Source: Candidatus Kapaibacterium sp.
GTDB lineage: Bacteria > Bacteroidota > Ignavibacteria > Kapaibacteriales > NICIL-2
Assembly (NCBI GenBank): GCA_025055755.1
Contig: JANWWF010000001.1
Span: 90,915 to 154,914, forward strand
Reading direction: 5' to 3'
DNA: 64,000 nt
The stretch's first letter is position 1. Each line of letters starts with the position of its first letter. The position numbers were made by a program, and so were the translations under genes. Shown piece by piece: positions 9,711-19,169 of this stretch. Under the pieces are notes generated by a model. That model was not told the origin of the DNA, did no database searches, and was given only the letters and a program-made list of their open reading frames with translations.

Positions 9711-11039
9711 ATGTCACAAATGATCACCCCACGATTTCGCCACATCATTTACAGTATAGCGTTTCCAGCCTTAACTATTGCTCAGACAATCGAACTAACT
9801 CTGCCCGACGCAGAGCAACGAGCAATAGAAACAAGCAAGCTTCTCCAGGCAAGCCGCACTCGAGTCGAGCAAGCACAACTTCGGACAAAGGAAATAGCAA
9901 CATCAAAGCTCCCCAACTTAGTGCTTCAGGGAGGATACTCGCACTTATCTCCTGTGCCACCATTTCAATTTACTCCACCTTTCCCCGGGGCAGAGCCAGT
10001 TACTATAGCCCCAGTTATTCTTGACCAAACACAGTTACGCCTCCAATTGCAGCAAATTCTCTATGCGGGGGGGCGAATTTTAGCCAGTGAGGAAGCTGCA
10101 GCACTGCAAACACAAGCTGCAACGGACGACTACCGCAATGATCAACTCAAGTTACGATTGAATGTTCGCACCGTGTACTGGAATCTTTACAAGCTCCGTG
10201 CAACGCTTCAAGCTCTACAACAAACAATTCGTCAACTCGAAGCACGCATCCGTGATGCACAAAATCTTCAAGCCGCTGGATTAGCTACCCCAAGCGATGT
10301 TCTTAAGCTGCGCGTACAACTTTCCACGCTCCGCGCTCAACAGCTTGATGTTGAGGCACAGCAACAAGCCTTGACTGTGCAATTGAATAATCTCATTGGC
10401 CTTCCCCTATCCACCACCTTGGTTCTGACTACAGAACCAGCAATAGAGGATACGATAAACACTGCACTGGACGACATGATTGCGGAAGCATTAGAGCAAA
10501 GACCGGACATTACAGCAAGCCAAGCTCGACTTCGCTCGGCAGAAGCTGGTATTGCAGCCGCACAAGCAGCATGGCTACCAACTATCGCTCTCAATGCTGG
10601 CTACACTTATGCCAACCCCAACCCGCGAATACTTCCTAATCGTCAGCGATTTGACGGCACGTGGGATGTTGGAATTAGCATGAGCTGGAATCTTTGGAAT
10701 TGGTTACAGCCACAGTATCAGGTAGGTCAGGCTCGTGCACAATACGAAGCTGCTCGTGTTACAAAAGAACTGCTATCGGAGAATGCAGCAGTTGAAATTA
10801 CACAGAATTATGTGGCGCTTCGTCCTGCACGCGAACGAGTAAGTGTTGCCCGGGAAGCTGTTATACAAGCGGAAGACAACTACTCACTCGTTGCCAATCG
10901 ATTTGCAGCAGGCATTGCAACAAGTACTGATGTTCTCGAAGCGGAGACGCTTCTCCTGCAAGCACGCACCAACGAAATTGCAGCACGCGCTGATTACATG
11001 CTTGCCAAAGCCAGATTACTCTACTCACTTGGAAAGTAG
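9711..11039 (+). CDS. TolC family outer membrane efflux protein
   Basis: OEP-type repeats ('LRLNVRTVYWNLYKLRATLQALQQTIRQLEARI...AGLATPSDVLKLRVQLS'); ORF track begins 9699, ATG at 9711 (MSQMITPRF) more plausible. Confidence 0.9.
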   Translation: MSQMITPRFRHIIYSIAFPALTIAQTIELTLPDAEQRAIETSKLLQASRTRVEQAQLRTKEIATSKLPNLVLQGGYSHLSPVPPFQFTPPFPGAEPVTIAPVILDQTQLRLQLQQILYAGGRILASEEAAALQTQAATDDYRNDQLKLRLNVRTVYWNLYKLRATLQALQQTIRQLEARIRDAQNLQAAGLATPSDVLKLRVQLSTLRAQQLDVEAQQQALTVQLNNLIGLPLSTTLVLTTEPAIEDTINTALDDMIAEALEQRPDITASQARLRSAEAGIAAAQAAWLPTIALNAGYTYANPNPRILPNRQRFDGTWDVGISMSWNLWNWLQPQYQVGQARAQYEAARVTKELLSENAAVEITQNYVALRPARERVSVAREAVIQAEDNYSLVANRFAAGIATSTDVLEAETLLLQARTNEIAARADYMLAKARLLYSLGK

Positions 11040-11057
11040 CACGTTCTGTCACCCCCA

Positions 11058-12128
11058 ATGAAACGCTGGAAACTTATTGTCGCAACGTTTTTGGTTACCA
11101 GTTTTGTTATCGCTGTCTTAGCATATAACAAGCGTTCATTGCAAGAACGCCGCAGCCAGAATGTCATCCAAACTGTAATCCCAGTTGCGACAGCGGTCGT
11201 TCAGTGGGATACCTTGTATCCTACTCTCGAATTAGTAGGCACTGTTATTCCCAATAACATCGTACAGGTTGCCTCCGAGACAAATGGTCGAATCGTCAGT
11301 AGTTCTGTTGAGCTCGGCCGGGTAGTAAGACAGGGGGAAGTTCTCTACGTTATTGATGATGAACTCCGTCGCGCCCAATTGTTAACTGCAGAGGCAAATT
11401 ATGCAAAAGCAAAAAGTGATTCTGCACGCTATTGGTTTCTCAAGCAGAAGGAATCTGTCCCCGATGCACAATGGGACCAAGTCCTGCTACAATATCGCTT
11501 AGCGGAAGCACAACTGATCCAGGCACGGCGTGCTTTTGCCGATACACGTATTCGCGCGCCTATCAGTGGTGTTATTACAGCAAAACGTGTTGACGTTGGA
11601 ACAATTGTGAACCCGGGAACCATCGTCTGCGAAATAGTTGATGTCTCTAAGTTTAAGGTCCAACTGAATATATCGGAGCAAGATCTTCCCTTTATCCGAG
11701 TCGGAACACGTGTGGAATTACGGAGCGATGTAATCCCAGGGAGAGTATTCCAAGGAAAAGTTACAGCGATTGCCCCCAAAGCCTCCGATGTTCATACTTT
11801 TCCCCTCGAAATAACCATTTCTCCCCCGTTCGGAGAGTTGAAGGCTGGAATGTTTGTGCGAGCGCGATTCATTGATCTTCTCCCTATCGCTGGCTTGACT
11901 ATTCCTCGGGACGCAGTAATAGGAAGTTCAGACAATGCATATGTCTTTGTGTTAGATACGCTCACAAAAACTGTCCATCGCCGCTCGATACGGTGCGGTA
12001 TCGAACGCAATGGTATCATAACCGTTCTCGACGGATTACAGTCTGGAGAACAAGTAGTCGTTACCGGTACAAACGTCGTCACCGATGGTGCCACCGTTGC
12101 TGTCACCAACACTGGTACACACCAATGA
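11058..12128 (+). CDS. Efflux RND transporter periplasmic adaptor subunit (HlyD/MFP family)
   Basis: Lipoyl/barrel-sandwich 'GRIVSSSVELGRVVRQGEVLYVIDDE', 'APISGVITAKRVDVGTIV'; downstream of tolC-like gene. Confidence 0.9.
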   Translation: MKRWKLIVATFLVTSFVIAVLAYNKRSLQERRSQNVIQTVIPVATAVVQWDTLYPTLELVGTVIPNNIVQVASETNGRIVSSSVELGRVVRQGEVLYVIDDELRRAQLLTAEANYAKAKSDSARYWFLKQKESVPDAQWDQVLLQYRLAEAQLIQARRAFADTRIRAPISGVITAKRVDVGTIVNPGTIVCEIVDVSKFKVQLNISEQDLPFIRVGTRVELRSDVIPGRVFQGKVTAIAPKASDVHTFPLEITISPPFGELKAGMFVRARFIDLLPIAGLTIPRDAVIGSSDNAYVFVLDTLTKTVHRRSIRCGIERNGIITVLDGLQSGEQVVVTGTNVVTDGATVAVTNTGTHQ

Positions 12129-15100
12129 CCATCACTGAACTTTCAATAAAACGCCCCACCTTAGTTGTTGTCTTTTTCACCGTACTCCTTTTGTTAGGGG
12201 GCTACAGCTATACAACGTTGCAGTATGAGCTGTTGCCCAAAATGAACATTCCAGTACTCACCATCATTACTGCATATCCTGGTGCTGCACCAGAAGAGAT
12301 TGAATCAACGGTCACTAAGCCCATCGAAGATGCTGTTTCTGGTGTTGACAAAGTCTCCAGCATTACTTCAATCTCACAGGAAGGTGTTTCCATCCTGACT
12401 TTAGAATTTCAGCAAAGCGCTAACATTGAAATTGCTCTTCAAGATGTTCAGCGTAAAGTTGCTGCAATTAAAGCGCTGCTGCCAAGCGGAATAAAAGACC
12501 CTGTCATTAATAAAATTGCCTTCGATGAAATACCCATACTGCGAATGGGGGCCACCTCAAATCTTCCCCCTCGTGATTTTTATCAATTTGTCGTCGATAA
12601 CGTCAAACCACGCCTAAGTAGAGTACCGGGGGTTGCCGATGTAGTGCTACTTGGGGGAGAACAGCGAGAAATTCATGTGAACTTAGACCCAGCGAGGCTT
12701 CGCACATACCGCATATCCCTAACCCAGGTTGCACAAGCTCTAACCACCGCCAATCTAGACGTACCTGCAGGGAAAGTTGCGGATGCACAATCTCAATACA
12801 TTGTTCGCCTCAGTGGCAAATTCACTTCGTTAGATCAAATTCGTCAACTTGTTATCGCACGCACTCCACAAGGTCAAGAGATACGATTATCAGACATTGC
12901 CACAGTTCAAGACGCCACAGCAGAACCAACAACATACTATCGCATCAACGGCAAGCCATCGCTTGGTATTTACGTCCAAAAGCAATCCGAAGCAAATGCC
13001 GTTGATGTCTCGCGTGCGGTCCGAGCAGAGATTGAAAAGCTTCAGCAGCAGTATGCTTACTTGGGGCTTTCGATAATCGTTGCACAAGATGCTTCGACCT
13101 TTACTCTCGATGCTGTGCATGCTGTTCAGTTCGATTTAGGACTGGCAGTACTCATTGTTGCAGCGGTTATGCTGCTGTTCCTCCACAGCATTCGGAACTC
13201 TCTCATCGTAATGCTTGCAATCCCGACCTCGCTTATTAGCACATTCATCGGCATGTATGCATTTGGGCTAACGCTGAACCTGATGACCTTGCTCGGCATG
13301 TCGTTAGTGATTGGTATCCTGGTAGATGATTCAATCGTCGTATTGGAAAACATCTATAAACATCTCGAGCATGGTGAAGATCGGGTCACAGCTGCTATCC
13401 GAGGCCGAAATGAAATTGGGTTTGCGGCACTGGCAATCACATTAGTAGACGTTGCAGTGTTTCTCCCGCTATCACTGGTTAGCGGGATCGTGGGGAACAT
13501 CATGCGAGAGTTTGCTTTGGTCGTTGTCACTTCGACACTCCTATCACTTCTGGTGTCGTTTACCTTGACACCAATGCTTGCATCCCGATTTGCACGATTA
13601 GAGCGCCTTTCTTCATCGAACCTATTAGGCCGCATTGCACTGGCATTTGAAAACTGGTTTAGCCAAGTTACCGAACGCTACGGTGTAGCGCTACGATGGG
13701 CTCTGCGTCGCCGATGGGTGCCGGTAGCGGTAACAGGTGCATCGTTCATCGTTGTTCCGCTGCTTTTTGCCAATGGCTTGATCGGATTTGAGTTTTTTAC
13801 TCAGGCAGACCGCGGAGAATTCGCAGTTACGGTAGAGTTTCCACCAAGCTACTCTTTGGAGCAAACCGACGTAATATCACGACGGATTGAACAATTCCTC
13901 CTCTCGATTCCCGAAGTAAAGCGTGTGATTACAGGGGTAGGTGTATCGAATGAAGGTTTTCTTGGGCAGAACTCAAATAATGTAGTAGAGTTTAGCGTAA
14001 CCCTTGTGCCCAAGACCCAACGCCAGCGGAGCACCGACGAAATTGGAAATATCATAAAAAGGGAGATTTTCGCTATGCCAGGAGTAAAAGCACGAGTCAA
14101 TCCCGTGGGAATCTTTGGTACTGCGAACCTAACACCAATTCAGATTATCGTCAGTGGTACTGACCGCCGTGTTGTGGATTCTGCTGCAACTTTAGTGGCA
14201 GCCACACTCCGTCAAATCCAAGGCACAACCGATATTCGGCTCAGCTCTGAGAAAGGTAAACCCGAAGTGCAAGTGACAATAGACCGCGCACGCTTGGCAG
14301 ATTATGGTCTTAGTGTTGCCGAGGTTGGTGCCGCACTTCGAATTGCCCTGCAAGGAAATGATGACGCAAAGTATCGGTATCGTGGCACTGAGTATCCCAT
14401 CCGAATTTGGTTAGAAAAATCTGCTCGTCAAAATCCTGATGAAATTGCTCACTTGACGGTTGCTAACCGATTAGGACAACAAATCGAGATAGGACAATTT
14501 GCAACGGTATCGTTAGGTACTGGACCGACTAAGCTCCAGCGCCGTGACAGAAATCCTGCCGTCATTGTTTACGCTCAAACATATGGGAAAGCCAGTGGTA
14601 GTATCGCCAACGAATTTGACCGTATGATTGCAGGGAAATTACCGCTTGGTGTTCGCTATGATTACGCCGGCGACGTCAAAAACCAACGCCAAGGATTTGG
14701 AGATTTAGGCATCGCGTTGATCGGAGCAATCGTATTCGTATACCTTATCATGGTTGCCCTCTATGATTCATACTTCTACCCCTTTGTCAATTTGTTCTCG
14801 GTCCCTGGCGCTGTCATTGGTGCTTTCCTAGCACTGGCACTAACACTGAACAATCTTTCTATCATCACAATGCTGGGACTTATCATGCTGATTGGGCTTG
14901 TCACAAAGAATGCAATATTGCTCATTGACAGAACAATTGCTAACATCAAGGAGCGACATCTGCCCGTTCATCATGCCCTCGTCGAAGCCGGCGAGTCCCG
15001 CCTTCGTCCGATTGTGATGACAACAGTAGCAATGGTTGTTGGAATGTTTCCAATAGCTCTTAGCAATAGTCCAGGAAGCGAATGGAAGTCTGGTTTAGCG

Positions 15101-15283
15101 TGGGCATTGATTGGTGGATTGACAAGCTCGATGTTCCTCACCCTCTTTCTTGTGCCCGTGATCTTTTCATATCTAACTCAACTGTTCGGTAGATTCAAGC
15201 AAGTATCCGCTGCCGTTCAACCAGCACCTAACGGTGTCGCTGCAATCCCCCCTCATGAGAAAGTGCTCAAAGTTGACGAGTAA
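12125..15283 (+). CDS. Efflux RND transporter permease subunit
   Basis: 'MTITELSIKRPTLVVVFFTVLLLLGGYSY...LLPKMNIPVLTIITAYPGAAPEEIE' and full AcrB-like sequence; ATGA overlap with adaptor; ORF track start 11993 is an upstream in-frame extension. Confidence 0.95.
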   Translation: MTITELSIKRPTLVVVFFTVLLLLGGYSYTTLQYELLPKMNIPVLTIITAYPGAAPEEIESTVTKPIEDAVSGVDKVSSITSISQEGVSILTLEFQQSANIEIALQDVQRKVAAIKALLPSGIKDPVINKIAFDEIPILRMGATSNLPPRDFYQFVVDNVKPRLSRVPGVADVVLLGGEQREIHVNLDPARLRTYRISLTQVAQALTTANLDVPAGKVADAQSQYIVRLSGKFTSLDQIRQLVIARTPQGQEIRLSDIATVQDATAEPTTYYRINGKPSLGIYVQKQSEANAVDVSRAVRAEIEKLQQQYAYLGLSIIVAQDASTFTLDAVHAVQFDLGLAVLIVAAVMLLFLHSIRNSLIVMLAIPTSLISTFIGMYAFGLTLNLMTLLGMSLVIGILVDDSIVVLENIYKHLEHGEDRVTAAIRGRNEIGFAALAITLVDVAVFLPLSLVSGIVGNIMREFALVVVTSTLLSLLVSFTLTPMLASRFARLERLSSSNLLGRIALAFENWFSQVTERYGVALRWALRRRWVPVAVTGASFIVVPLLFANGLIGFEFFTQADRGEFAVTVEFPPSYSLEQTDVISRRIEQFLLSIPEVKRVITGVGVSNEGFLGQNSNNVVEFSVTLVPKTQRQRSTDEIGNIIKREIFAMPGVKARVNPVGIFGTANLTPIQIIVSGTDRRVVDSAATLVAATLRQIQGTTDIRLSSEKGKPEVQVTIDRARLADYGLSVAEVGAALRIALQGNDDAKYRYRGTEYPIRIWLEKSARQNPDEIAHLTVANRLGQQIEIGQFATVSLGTGPTKLQRRDRNPAVIVYAQTYGKASGSIANEFDRMIAGKLPLGVRYDYAGDVKNQRQGFGDLGIALIGAIVFVYLIMVALYDSYFYPFVNLFSVPGAVIGAFLALALTLNNLSIITMLGLIMLIGLVTKNAILLIDRTIANIKERHLPVHHALVEAGESRLRPIVMTTVAMVVGMFPIALSNSPGSEWKSGLAWALIGGLTSSMFLTLFLVPVIFSYLTQLFGRFKQVSAAVQPAPNGVAAIPPHEKVLKVDE

Positions 15284-17174
15284 GACTTAGCTGCATGTTT
15301 GGTACAATTTGAACACCACCTCCACGAACTCGACGTATTTCGTACCATCCTCCCACTTGGAGCTCGATAGCCTCGATGCGGAGTCGTATGCTTACGTCTG
15401 GTGCTATACTCTGCTGTGAACCAGCTAATACTGCAAGACCGCTACTAACCATCGTTTGTTGAATGCTATACCATCGGCCACCAGCACCAATGCTCCATTG
15501 TGCGCCAAATTCCCGCCAAACCATGACGCGAGCAAACAATTCATGACCGTCTCCCACAGGACGCTCAGCAAACTGTGCCCACGAAAAATCCCCTCGAAGA
15601 AACCATCGTACAAAAGCTTGTCCTTCAACTATTCCTGTGGGAAGGCGAATCTGGATAGAATCACGGTAGGCTATCTGACGGAAAGAGAAACTCTGCGGCA
15701 CTCCACGAAGACCTTCAAAATCATACACAGTGTACTGGGCAAGAATTTCCCACTGTGGATTCCATAGCACCGCAGACGTCACGTATGTAAAATGGGCGGA
15801 TAACCGGAACGATCGATTCCAATTGTTTAGCGCGCTTCGCTGGGCGCGTAAAAACACAAAGTGCGTTGCAGCATATTCAAAAGTCATCTTCCCAATCAAT
15901 GCTGGAGAGAATCTACTTGTGTACGCAGCCCGAACAAGCTGAGATAACTCATCGCGATCATCGTAGTTAAGCGGGCTTGGAGTATCATACCGCACAATTG
16001 TGCCTTGGGCAGTGATATGCAACGTATCGTTATTACGTGGATACCACTGGTGCATGGTCCATACCTGAAGACGATATGATTCATTGTCTCGCATGCGTTC
16101 ACTGACACGAACATCCTCGACTAACTGAGCACTTGGTGGAGGAAAGAGATCAAGGACTGCATTTACTTCACTCCGACGCTCCACCCGACCGCCTATTCCG
16201 TGCAGTGATTTATGCACCTGTATAGTGGCGGTAGCCATTGTGGATATATTTAGTTCATCCAGCCGGCGCCGGACAAATGTCAATGCACTCACAATAGTGG
16301 GTGCACTAAATGCGCGTTCAACTCTCAGCAGAGATATGTCACTGTGGATGCTTAAAGACAGAAACTGCCACAACTGTTGTTGCAGATACCCTCGGACTGT
16401 TGAGCGTTGCTCTGTCCGATGCTCCAAGGCAACAGTAGAGCTTATGCCTAACGTTGTGTAGTAATCGCGGCGTTGTCGGCGATGCAATAGTTGGACACCA
16501 AGAGGCTGTGTTGGTGCTGATGGCGTTACAAGCTCCAATGTCGCATTCAAATCAGCATTTCTGCGTACAGCCAGGCGAACATCTTCTGCTTCTACTCGAG
16601 CAATAAGATTGATCTCGCCAAGAGTTATCGGCATTGTCATTATTCGACCGCCGGCAGCTGTCCCTGCTTCAGTGATACCAAGCTGGGTCGCTTGTTCCAC
16701 CCCGCCGTAGGCTTCTGCATTCAAAAGTGAGTTTTGATATGCTCCTCGTACGGCTGCGCGCAATCGCTCTAAGCGCGATATACCAAGTGAACGAGAATCG
16801 TTCGAAACATCCCACGCGCAATGAGGAACGATGCTGAAGAATTCCCACACTGGATATCGCCACTCAATTCGCAGCACTTCATCATCACGAAATGATGCTA
16901 TATTGGTCAAAAGCGATACTCCACGATAGCGTTGCTGAACTTGCAGTACTCCCCCGAAAACCGAAGTGTACAGAACTGCATCTCCTGTAAACACTGATGT
17001 GAATCCAACCCGCGTCATTCCAATTGTCAGGCGTGGTGCGGCATTTGATGAATCAACCGATGAAAGTAGGAACTGTCCTTGCACTGTCGTAAAAACTCCC
17101 CCCAGCATTACACAGAGGAGCAAAATCCTACGTCGTCCCGCGCAATCGTGGATCAGTGGCATCGCGGAGAGCAT
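15267..17174 (-). CDS. Hypothetical outer membrane beta-barrel-like protein
   Basis: 635 aa ORF with probable signal peptide (RRRILLLCVMLGGVFTTVQGQ) and alternating beta-strand-like C-terminal half; start could be M at 17162; no family recognised. Confidence 0.7.
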   Translation of the reverse strand: MLSAMPLIHDCAGRRRILLLCVMLGGVFTTVQGQFLLSSVDSSNAAPRLTIGMTRVGFTSVFTGDAVLYTSVFGGVLQVQQRYRGVSLLTNIASFRDDEVLRIEWRYPVWEFFSIVPHCAWDVSNDSRSLGISRLERLRAAVRGAYQNSLLNAEAYGGVEQATQLGITEAGTAAGGRIMTMPITLGEINLIARVEAEDVRLAVRRNADLNATLELVTPSAPTQPLGVQLLHRRQRRDYYTTLGISSTVALEHRTEQRSTVRGYLQQQLWQFLSLSIHSDISLLRVERAFSAPTIVSALTFVRRRLDELNISTMATATIQVHKSLHGIGGRVERRSEVNAVLDLFPPPSAQLVEDVRVSERMRDNESYRLQVWTMHQWYPRNNDTLHITAQGTIVRYDTPSPLNYDDRDELSQLVRAAYTSRFSPALIGKMTFEYAATHFVFLRAQRSALNNWNRSFRLSAHFTYVTSAVLWNPQWEILAQYTVYDFEGLRGVPQSFSFRQIAYRDSIQIRLPTGIVEGQAFVRWFLRGDFSWAQFAERPVGDGHELFARVMVWREFGAQWSIGAGGRWYSIQQTMVSSGLAVLAGSQQSIAPDVSIRLRIEAIELQVGGWYEIRRVRGGGVQIVPNMQLSLTRQL

Positions 17175-18171
17175 CGCCTATGAGATTATAACTGCTGACT
17201 GTTAGGAAGATCATCAAACCAGGGAACAGTCCTAACCACCACGCACTCACATCTGCACGTGCACGGAACAGCATTGACCCCCAAGTAACCACCGTCGGAG
17301 GCACCCCAAACCCCAAAAAGCTGAGGGCAGACTCGATAAGAACTGCATTTGCTATCCCAAATGCTGCTGTCACTAACACTGGTGCAATCGCATTAGGAAG
17401 AACATGGTACAGTAAAATGCGTAAGGTGGAAAATCCCAATGCCTCTGCTGCAGTGATATAATCGAGAGCACGAATACGAAGAACCTCCCCTCGAATAAGT
17501 CGTGCTACTGTTGTCCAATTTGTTAAGCCGATTATTGCCATAATAAGCAACAAGCGGCCAGCATACACAACATCTTGGACAAGAGCAACAATCGTGATGA
17601 TGAGAAAAAATGTCGGTAGTGAGATTACAATCTCGATCATTCGCGAAATCACAAGGTCAACCCATCCGCCAAAGTATCCTGCTACCACGCCCAACACAAT
17701 ACCAATGACGAGAGCTATCCCCATGGCGACAAAGCCTATGGACAACGCAGTTCGAGATCCATGAATAAGGCCTGCAAGTACATCCCGACCAATATCATCG
17801 GTACCCAGTAAATGTCGCATAGAGGGGGCACGATCTTTGGATCGTTGCACAACTGGATCGATCGTCTCAGCAGTGTATGGAACGGGCGGAAAAACTGCCC
17901 ACTCATAAGCGAGCGAGCGCCAGTCTGCCCGTACTTCCCACTCGTTCCATTGAGAAAGACCAAGACCCACTGCATAACTCTTGAAAATGGGAAAAATCAC
18001 TCTGTTCTGGTACGAGGCTATGATAGGCTTGTCATTAGCCAAAAAATCTGCTCCTGCACCAAGGAGTGCAATACCCACAACAACCCACAATGCAGCTACT
18101 CCTAAGCGATTGCGTGCAAACTGCTGTCGAACGTATGCAAAGTACCCTTGGCTATGTTCCACGCTTGCCAT
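17128..18171 (-). CDS. ABC transporter permease (DppC/OppC/YejE-like)
   Basis: 'HLLGTDDIGRDVLAGLIHGSRTALSIGF', 'EALGFSTLRILLYHVLPNAIAPVLV', C-terminal 'NLIGDALRDATDPRLRG'. Confidence 0.92.
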   Translation of the reverse strand: MASVEHSQGYFAYVRQQFARNRLGVAALWVVVGIALLGAGADFLANDKPIIASYQNRVIFPIFKSYAVGLGLSQWNEWEVRADWRSLAYEWAVFPPVPYTAETIDPVVQRSKDRAPSMRHLLGTDDIGRDVLAGLIHGSRTALSIGFVAMGIALVIGIVLGVVAGYFGGWVDLVISRMIEIVISLPTFFLIITIVALVQDVVYAGRLLLIMAIIGLTNWTTVARLIRGEVLRIRALDYITAAEALGFSTLRILLYHVLPNAIAPVLVTAAFGIANAVLIESALSFLGFGVPPTVVTWGSMLFRARADVSAWWLGLFPGLMIFLTVSSYNLIGDALRDATDPRLRGTT

Positions 18172-19165
18172 AGACTATGCGGGGATCAACAATCGAGTAC
18201 AAGACATCTGAGAGTAGAATTCCAACAAGTGTTAACACAGCGCTAAAAGTGAAAATTGCCATTATCATCGGATAGTCACGTGCAACCAGAGCGCGGTATG
18301 ATAGCTCACCCATTCCCGGTATGCTAAAAATCGTTTCAACGATAACGCTTCCGCCGATAAGGCTTGGGAGTATTCCTGCAAGAAGGGTGATAATTGGAAT
18401 GAGCGAGTTTCGCATAGCATGCACAAAAATCACTCGACGCTCGGATAATCCTTTAGCCCGCGCTGTGCGGATAAAATCCTGCCGCACCGTTTCGAGCATT
18501 GCACTTCGCATCTGACGGGAAATAAAGGCAAAGGAGCCATACGTGTACACCGTCATCGGTAAAACTAAGTGCCAGAGCACATCTCCTACCTTGTCCCAAA
18601 AGGGCAAGAAATCAAAGCGATTCGAATACAAGCCATGGGAGGGAAATGCATAAATAAACTCTGGATTGCAAAGAAATGTCAATGCCAAGGTCGCTATCCA
18701 AAACGAGGGCAAGGAATACAATGCGAACAAGCAGAACGTAATGACTCGATCCCAGAATGTCCCTGCATTCACCGCCGAGTACACTCCAAGAGGAATCGCA
18801 ACGAGATATGCTATGAACACTGCAATAGTGTTCATTAGGATAGTAACAGGCAAACGCTCGGCGATCTTTTCAAGCACTGGGCGATTATCGATGAAAGAGA
18901 CTCCAAAATCCAGCCGCGCAATATCCCCCAGCCACAAAAGGTATTGCTCGATAACTGGACGATCCAATCGCATTTGTTTGCGCCACAACTCAAAGGTCTG
19001 CTCTGTCATCACATTGCGCGCAGAAAGCGTTCCTTCTGCGCCAACTCCTGCTTTGACAGCAGCTGGATCGCCAGGAGCAAGTCGCGTTAGCCCAAAGGTG
19101 ATGAGCGTAATCACCACAAGAGTCGGAATAAACAGCAGAATCCGCTGAAGAATGTATTGAATCAC
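18152..19165 (-). CDS. ABC transporter permease (DppB/OppB/YejB-like)
   Basis: 'MIQYILQRILLFIPTLVVITLITFGLTRLAPGDPA', 'RTARAKGLSERRVIFVHAMRNSLIPIITLL'. Confidence 0.92.
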   Translation of the reverse strand: MIQYILQRILLFIPTLVVITLITFGLTRLAPGDPAAVKAGVGAEGTLSARNVMTEQTFELWRKQMRLDRPVIEQYLLWLGDIARLDFGVSFIDNRPVLEKIAERLPVTILMNTIAVFIAYLVAIPLGVYSAVNAGTFWDRVITFCLFALYSLPSFWIATLALTFLCNPEFIYAFPSHGLYSNRFDFLPFWDKVGDVLWHLVLPMTVYTYGSFAFISRQMRSAMLETVRQDFIRTARAKGLSERRVIFVHAMRNSLIPIITLLAGILPSLIGGSVIVETIFSIPGMGELSYRALVARDYPMIMAIFTFSAVLTLVGILLSDVLYSIVDPRIVYGKRGT

Positions 19166-19169
19166 CTCA

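Noticed and set aside
9476-10024. 182-aa plus-strand ORF bridging the protease and tolC-like genes
   Set aside because: Overlaps two well-supported genes in another frame or strand and has no family-like sequence.
11993-12124. N-terminal extension of the RND permease ORF
   Set aside because: Arg/His/Tyr-rich out-of-frame translation of the adaptor gene; the true start is the ATG at 12125 overlapping the adaptor stop.
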